Source of the DNA: Streptomyces sp. TN58
Lineage (GTDB): Bacteria; Actinomycetota; Actinomycetes; Streptomycetales; Streptomycetaceae
Reading direction: 5' to 3'
Length of the DNA: 64,000 nt
Assembly: GCF_001941845.1 (NCBI RefSeq)
Contig: NZ_CP018870.1
Location: 3,504,501-3,568,500 of the forward strand
Numbering within the stretch: position 1 is the stretch's first letter; each line of letters starts with the position of its first letter. Made by a program: the position numbers and the translations under genes. The notes beneath the pieces are model-generated. The model made no database searches. It saw nothing but the letters and a program-made list of their open reading frames with translations, and was not told the origin of the DNA. Shown piece after piece: positions 59,622-64,000 of the stretch.

Positions 59622-62461
59622 GCGGGAACGCACCGGTCGACCCGGCCGAGGTGCCGGTCTTCACCGGCAACCTGGCGGTACTGGACGAGAAGGTGAAGGC
59701 CATCTCCTCGGGCGGGGCCGCGGTCTCGACGAAGGCCTCGGACGTCCACACGAGCTTCGGCGGCCTCCAGGCCTTCTACCAGGCGCCGGAGGCCGACCAG
59801 CTCTTCGCGACGTCCAAGCCCGTCTCCGACCTCGGGCTGAAGCTCAGCTCCGACATGTGCACCATCGCCGGCGCGCTGGGCACGTACTCCCGCGACGCCG
59901 CCCCCGTCGTCAAGAAGCTGGAGAAGCTGAAGGCGGAGGCGCAGGCGTTCCGCGAGAAGACGGACAAGGACGACAAGTGGCGTGAAGACGGCGACCTGAT
60001 CGACGAGAACCTCGATCGCCGCAACGAGATCGCCGAGGTGTGGGCCGAGTTCCAGGAAGTGGAACGGGCCGCCTACGCCAAGATCGTCGCGCTGGTCGGC
60101 GGCAAGCCGCTGCGCGTGAACGACGGCTCCAACGCCAAGGACATGTACGGCTACGACGCCGAGGCGATGAAGCAGTCCAAGTCCCTGCCGTGGGGCGACG
60201 CGGTCGAGGAGTCCATCCCGGCGTGGCAGGTGTGGGAACACGCCTGGGAGTTCGGCAAGGGCGTCATCGTCGACGGCGTCTGGGGGACCCTCAAGGGCCT
60301 CGGCGGCCTCGTCGGGCTCCAGGGCTGGGACGTCTTCAAACAGTCCTGGACGGGTCTGGCCAAGCTGGGCACCGGCCTGGCGATCATGTCGATCCCGGGT
60401 GCAGGGGCGTTGTTCCTGTCCGCGCCGGACGACAAGCTGCCGTCGTGGCTGCGCGACTCGCGCACCGCGATGAAGGAGACCGGCAAGGCCCTGCTGGCCT
60501 GGGACCAGTGGGGCTCCAACCCGTCCCGCGCGGCGGGCGCGGTCACCTTCAATGTCGTCACCACGATCTTCACCGGCGGCGCGGGCGGCGCCGCCGCCGG
60601 AGCCGGCAAGGCGGGCGCGGTCGCCAAGACCCTCTCCTTCGCGGGCAAGGCCGGCCACGCCATCGACCCGATGACGTACATCTTCAAGGGCGCGGGCGCG
60701 GGCTTCTCGAAGATCGGCGACGTGATGGCCGGCCTGAAGGGCATGGGCAAGTTCGAGGTCCCGAGCATCGACGTGGACGGCGTGGTCGCCCTGCCGGACG
60801 GGGCCGTCCACCTCCCCGACGGCGCGATCCACCTCCCGGCGGGCACGGCCGTCCCGGACGGCGCGATCAAACTCTCCGACGGCACCATCAAACTCCCCGA
60901 GGGCACCACGGCCCTCCCGCCGGGCACGGTCAAGCTCCCGGTGGACGGCCCGCCGAGGTTCATGGACCTCGAAGGCAACATCTACAAGGCCGACGGCACC
61001 CTCGACCAGAGCGGTACGGCGGCCCGTCAGGAGCCGTCCCCGGATGCGGACGCGGGCGTGCCGCGCACCGAGGCCCCGAAGACGGACACCCCGTCCACCG
61101 CCAGGGTCCCGGAGCGCGAGCTGGTCGGCGTCGGCGCCCGCGGCGGCGACGACGCGATCCGCCTCGGCTCCGACATCTCCGACCCGGTCCACGCGATCGA
61201 CAACACCCCGCGCGGCGTCGACGCCACCCCGGTCAGGGTCCCGGAGCACGAACTCGCGGGCGTCGGCGGCCGCGGCGGCGACCACACCCCGGGCGGGACG
61301 GCCCCGGACAACATGCCGCGCAACGAACTCAACCAGCCCGGCGGTCCCCGCCCGGACTCCCCGACCCCGACGGGCGCCACCCACGGGGACACCCCCGGCG
61401 GCACGGCCGGCCACGGCGACGGCCCGGGCACCGGAGCCACCCACGGCGACGGCCCGGGCGGCACGGGCGGCACCCACCCGGACCCCGCGGGCACGGGCGG
61501 CAGCCACACGCCGACCCCGCCTCCGGCTCCCCTCGACGACGCCACCCGTGCGGCCAACCGTGCGGAGTACGAAGCTGCGCGTGAAGTCCCGGCGAAGGAC
61601 CGGAGCGCGGCGGAGATCGCGGCCATTGAGCGGGAACACGTGCGGCTGGCCAACGAGGATCCGGTCTGGCGCGCAGAGCACTACGACAAGTGGGGACCCG
61701 GCAAGCGCAACAATGCCGAGGAACTGGTGGATGGCCAGCTCCTGCCGAAGCTGCTCAAGCAGGACGGAAGGTGGGTGGCGGCGGATTCGATACCGCATGC
61801 CCACCCTGGCGGCTTCCACCTGACGCCCCTGGAGCGGGGCGCGGATACGGTTCCCCCCGCGCACCTGACGCACCTCAACGAGGTCGCGGCCAAACGCTTC
61901 GCCGGCATGGAACTGAACAAGTGGGAGAAGGCCTTCGACGAAAATCCGACCTTTGAGAACGCGCGGGAGCTGGCTTACGCGCAGGAGCACTACAACCAAA
62001 CGGTCGGCAAGGGCGTCTCGAACAACACCAAGCTGGGCGAGGACCTCGGCGAGGAGGCAGCCCGTCGGCACATGCTCCTTCAGAAGGAGTTCGAAGGGTC
62101 CCACGAGATCCTCGACCTGCCGGACACTCCCAACGGCTCGAAGCGGTTCGATCAGCTCTGGCGTGACAAGGACGGCAATCTGGTCATTGTGGAGGCCAAG
62201 AGCCCCAACGGAGTTCTGGAATGGCGTCAGAGCAACGGCCGCCCCGACATAGTGAAGGTGAAGCAAGGAAGTATCGATTACATCAAGACGATTGTGGCGG
62301 ATATGAAGGAGCGAGCCTTCACGTCTCCAGACGACGCCAGGTACGCCAAGGAGATCGAAGACGCCCTCGACAACAAGACCTTGCGCTATGTACTCGTCCA
62401 GGCCAATGAGAACGCCGGCCAGTATGCTGGTGCAGTGCTCAAGTACTTCAAGCTCTTCTAA
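59618..62461 (+). CDS. Polymorphic T7SS effector with PD-(D/E)xK nuclease-like C-terminus
   Basis: 947 residues. An N-terminal ~190 residues of helical WXG100/LXG-like targeting sequence; a middle region with amphipathic/hydrophobic segments (residues ~205-330); a stretch of seven heptads (392-441; LPDGAVH, LPDGAIH and variants); a duplicated RVPERELVGVGARGG element; a Gly/Pro/Thr/His linker (about 545-640); and a C-terminal domain from ~645. In the last domain Asp845 (RFDQLW) and Glu859-x-Lys861 (IVEAK) form a PD-(D/E)xK-like signature, suggesting a DNase or RNase. GC drops to ~55% in 62221-62340. Followed by Imm49-like genes. GTG start coupled to the preceding gene. Confidence 0.85.
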   Translation: MSGNAPVDPAEVPVFTGNLAVLDEKVKAISSGGAAVSTKASDVHTSFGGLQAFYQAPEADQLFATSKPVSDLGLKLSSDMCTIAGALGTYSRDAAPVVKKLEKLKAEAQAFREKTDKDDKWREDGDLIDENLDRRNEIAEVWAEFQEVERAAYAKIVALVGGKPLRVNDGSNAKDMYGYDAEAMKQSKSLPWGDAVEESIPAWQVWEHAWEFGKGVIVDGVWGTLKGLGGLVGLQGWDVFKQSWTGLAKLGTGLAIMSIPGAGALFLSAPDDKLPSWLRDSRTAMKETGKALLAWDQWGSNPSRAAGAVTFNVVTTIFTGGAGGAAAGAGKAGAVAKTLSFAGKAGHAIDPMTYIFKGAGAGFSKIGDVMAGLKGMGKFEVPSIDVDGVVALPDGAVHLPDGAIHLPAGTAVPDGAIKLSDGTIKLPEGTTALPPGTVKLPVDGPPRFMDLEGNIYKADGTLDQSGTAARQEPSPDADAGVPRTEAPKTDTPSTARVPERELVGVGARGGDDAIRLGSDISDPVHAIDNTPRGVDATPVRVPEHELAGVGGRGGDHTPGGTAPDNMPRNELNQPGGPRPDSPTPTGATHGDTPGGTAGHGDGPGTGATHGDGPGGTGGTHPDPAGTGGSHTPTPPPAPLDDATRAANRAEYEAAREVPAKDRSAAEIAAIEREHVRLANEDPVWRAEHYDKWGPGKRNNAEELVDGQLLPKLLKQDGRWVAADSIPHAHPGGFHLTPLERGADTVPPAHLTHLNEVAAKRFAGMELNKWEKAFDENPTFENARELAYAQEHYNQTVGKGVSNNTKLGEDLGEEAARRHMLLQKEFEGSHEILDLPDTPNGSKRFDQLWRDKDGNLVIVEAKSPNGVLEWRQSNGRPDIVKVKQGSIDYIKTIVADMKERAFTSPDDARYAKEIEDALDNKTLRYVLVQANENAGQYAGAVLKYFKLF
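60791..60943 (+). repeat. Seven tandem heptads in the effector
   Basis: Codes residues 392-441 with units LPDGAVH, LPDGAIH, LPAGTA, VPDGAIK, LSDGTIK, LPEGTTA and LPPGTVK: hydrophobic-Pro-polar-Gly-small-hydrophobic-polar. Probably a beta-type repeat; codons vary between units, so selection is on protein. Confidence 0.75.
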
Positions 62462-62472
62462 GGAGTAATGCG

Positions 62473-63324
62473 TTGGTCGCGATCATCCCCCGTCATCCCT
62501 TTCCCACGGGGAACGCGGAAGCCGGCCTCGCCTTCCTGGAGGAGAGTGCGCAGGCGTGGCTCGGCCGCCTGGAAGGGCGGTCCACAGCCCTCGGTGAAGC
62601 GCTGAGCAGCACCTTCATCGTGGCCCAGGCGCGTTGCCTGATGGACCCGCGAGGTGCGATCTACCCCACTTGGGACGCGTGGGTCACTGCGATGCAGGTC
62701 GGCTCCGCCGTGTTCGCCGCAGCGACCACGACCGAGACCCACGTCCGCTGCCGCATCGCTCACGAGGACCGCACGCTCGAAGCCACCGGGCCGCAGCCCT
62801 ACGTGACTCCGGCGTCCTGGCTCACCGCTTTTTACCTGGCAGCCGTGTGCCGTGAGCGGGACCGGATCACCGCGCTCTGCCGGGTACCGCTGTCGCTGTT
62901 GCGCGAGAACGGAGCCGTCTCCCAGGAATTCGAGTACGCCTGGATCGACGCCCTCCAGACCTACTGGCTCGGCGGTCCCGACCTGGGTCAGAAGCTGGTG
63001 GCGGCAATCGACGGAACGGACCCGGAGACCGCTTCGGACCCGGAAACGGTCGGGAAGCTGTTCTACCCGCCGATGGAGATGCTCCACCGCATCATCCGCG
63101 GTGACCACGCCGGCTTCACCCGTGCCCTCACGGCCGCCCTGCAGTGGCACCAGGAGTACTGGACCCAGGAGGGGCGATCGGAGCTGATCCCCGGCCTCGT
63201 CGCACTCGCGCCACTCGCCATGACCTGCTTCGCCCACGACGCCGGCATCCCGATCGAAGTCGAATCCGACTACGTGCCCGCCGTCCTTGTCACGCGCAAC
63301 TGGTGCGGTGAGTTCCCCACGTAG
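62473..63324 (+). CDS. Imm49-family immunity protein
   Basis: 283 residues, cytoplasmic. Helical Imm49-like pattern: ARCLMDPRGAIYPTWDAWVTAMQ, GPQPYVTPASWLTAFYLAAVCRE, FEYAWIDALQTYWLGGPD and YPPMEMLHRIIRGDHAGF with WHQEYWTQEGR. Predicted to neutralise the toxin encoded 11 bp upstream. The start is a rare TTG at 62473 with AGGAG seven bases before it (the RBS begins right at the toxin stop). An ATG at 62468 is out of frame. Confidence 0.82.
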   Translation: MVAIIPRHPFPTGNAEAGLAFLEESAQAWLGRLEGRSTALGEALSSTFIVAQARCLMDPRGAIYPTWDAWVTAMQVGSAVFAAATTTETHVRCRIAHEDRTLEATGPQPYVTPASWLTAFYLAAVCRERDRITALCRVPLSLLRENGAVSQEFEYAWIDALQTYWLGGPDLGQKLVAAIDGTDPETASDPETVGKLFYPPMEMLHRIIRGDHAGFTRALTAALQWHQEYWTQEGRSELIPGLVALAPLAMTCFAHDAGIPIEVESDYVPAVLVTRNWCGEFPT

Positions 63325-63333
63325 GAAACGCGG

Positions 63334-64000
63334 ATGACGGGGCCGGTGTCCGGCCAGGAGTGTCCGAAGGACGAGATGGCGGCGGTGGTTCCCTCCATGG
63401 AGGGGGCGCTGTCCTATTCGCTGGAGGCGATCGAGACCTCGCACAACTCCAGGTCGGGCGCGGTCATGAGGTCGCTGAACGTCGCCTTCGTACGCTGTGT
63501 CGGCGATCCTGGTGCCGTCATGCTGGAGACGTGGGAGTCCTGGCTGCTGGCCATGCAGGTGCACTCCGCCGTCTTCGCCGCCGTCGACCCCGACCGGGAG
63601 ACGGTCACCTGCAAGATCCGGCAGGAGGAGCGCCACCTCGCGACCACCGGACCGCAGCCCTACCTCAACGCGAACACCTGGCTCAACGCCTTCTACCTTG
63701 CGATCATCTGCCGCGAAGCAGCCCGCCTCGACATGCTGGCGCGGATCCCGGTTTCCGTGCTGCGCGACTTCGGCGGCGCCCTGGACGAGTACACCTATGC
63801 CTGGGTGGAGACCCTCCAGAGCTTCTGGCTCCGCCGCGACGACGTGGGTGCGCACCTGGTGCGCGCCGTGGACCTGAGCGCTCCCGAGCAGGCCCGCGTC
63901 ATCGACGCCGAGACGATGAGCAAGCTCCGCTACCCGCCGATCATGATGCTGTACCGCTACCTGCGCAACGACGCCGCCGGCTTCAACGAGGCCTTGGCCG
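63334..64000 (+). CDS. Second Imm49-family immunity protein, 3' truncated by the window
   Basis: ATG at 63334, 9 bp after the first immunity gene, open to the last base (222 codons). It repeats the landmarks of its neighbour: FVRCVGDPGAVMLETWESWLLAMQ, GPQPYLNANTWLNAFYLAIICRE, YTYAWVETLQSFWL and YPPIMMLYRYLRNDAAGF. It is a diverged tandem paralogue, perhaps against a related toxin or one lost or located downstream. The stop lies outside the window. Confidence 0.82.
   Translation, partial: MTGPVSGQECPKDEMAAVVPSMEGALSYSLEAIETSHNSRSGAVMRSLNVAFVRCVGDPGAVMLETWESWLLAMQVHSAVFAAVDPDRETVTCKIRQEERHLATTGPQPYLNANTWLNAFYLAIICREAARLDMLARIPVSVLRDFGGALDEYTYAWVETLQSFWLRRDDVGAHLVRAVDLSAPEQARVIDAETMSKLRYPPIMMLYRYLRNDAAGFNEALA

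Noticed and set aside
59174..62266. 1030-codon minus-strand frame opposite the toxin gene
   Set aside because: Shadow of the plus-strand gene, Arg/Val/Asp/Gly-rich, with no domain and no RBS.

Overview
This is high-GC (about 70% or more) actinobacterial DNA, almost certainly a Streptomyces chromosome. The evidence is codon use dominated by G/C third positions, frequent GTG starts, a near-perfect TipA orthologue, a WhiJ-type XRE/DUF397/ATP-binding cluster, and a gene order (nuoD-like, fol genes, ftsH, hprT, tilS, dacB, ppa, thrE-like, dedA, tipA) that I remember from Streptomyces core chromosomes. That synteny is from memory and was not checked.

Layout. 1-3863 (+): end of a membrane HAMP protein, then poly-gamma-glutamate synthase genes pgsB and pgsC and a NlpC/P60 hydrolase. 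3860-9879: a MidA-type methyltransferase, a two-component system, an HTH/small membrane protein operon with two palindromic operators, and two bacterial PH-domain membrane proteins. 9911-13242: orphan NuoD-like protein, arylamine N-acetyltransferase, a small CxxC protein and a coiled-coil membrane protein. 13338-16861: a glycine betaine/choline-type ABC transporter split between divergent transcription units. 16946-20058: a membrane esterase divergent from a DUF2156 (MprF/LysX-like) membrane enzyme. 20274-23993: folate genes folP, folB, folK and folE. 24099-31632: ftsH, hprT, tilS, a zinc metalloprotease, dacB and ppa. 31825-38195: ThrE-like exporter, DedA, tipA, a PadR-controlled ABC exporter and a DinB protein. 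38303-42071: class B penicillin-binding protein and aldehyde dehydrogenase, separated by a 162-bp imperfect palindrome. 42161-44224: WhiJ-like regulatory cluster. 44397-49373: DUF2786 protein, an unusual polymerase I-like protein, and an ECF sigma factor with a membrane partner.

49627-64000 is the accessory highlight. It is a type VII (ESX-like) secretion locus: a single-TM protein, EccD, a Pro/Gln-rich MinD-like ATPase, EccC with three ATPase modules, a conserved accessory protein, two small WXG100-like proteins, an adaptor-like protein, and a 947-residue polymorphic toxin. The toxin's last ~300 residues carry a PD-(D/E)xK nuclease-like motif and have sharply lower GC. Two tandem Imm49-like immunity genes follow; the second runs off the window. 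EccB and MycP are not seen here.

How the parts may work together: cell-envelope functions recur (PGA polymer, lysyl-lipid-type enzyme, esterase, PBPs, DacB, T7SS). Several regulators sit beside palindromes that look like their own operators (7814-7858, 36972-37039, 35210-35240, and the three GTGCACGTGCAT sites at 43228-44308). No tRNA, rRNA, CRISPR array or insertion sequence was recognised.
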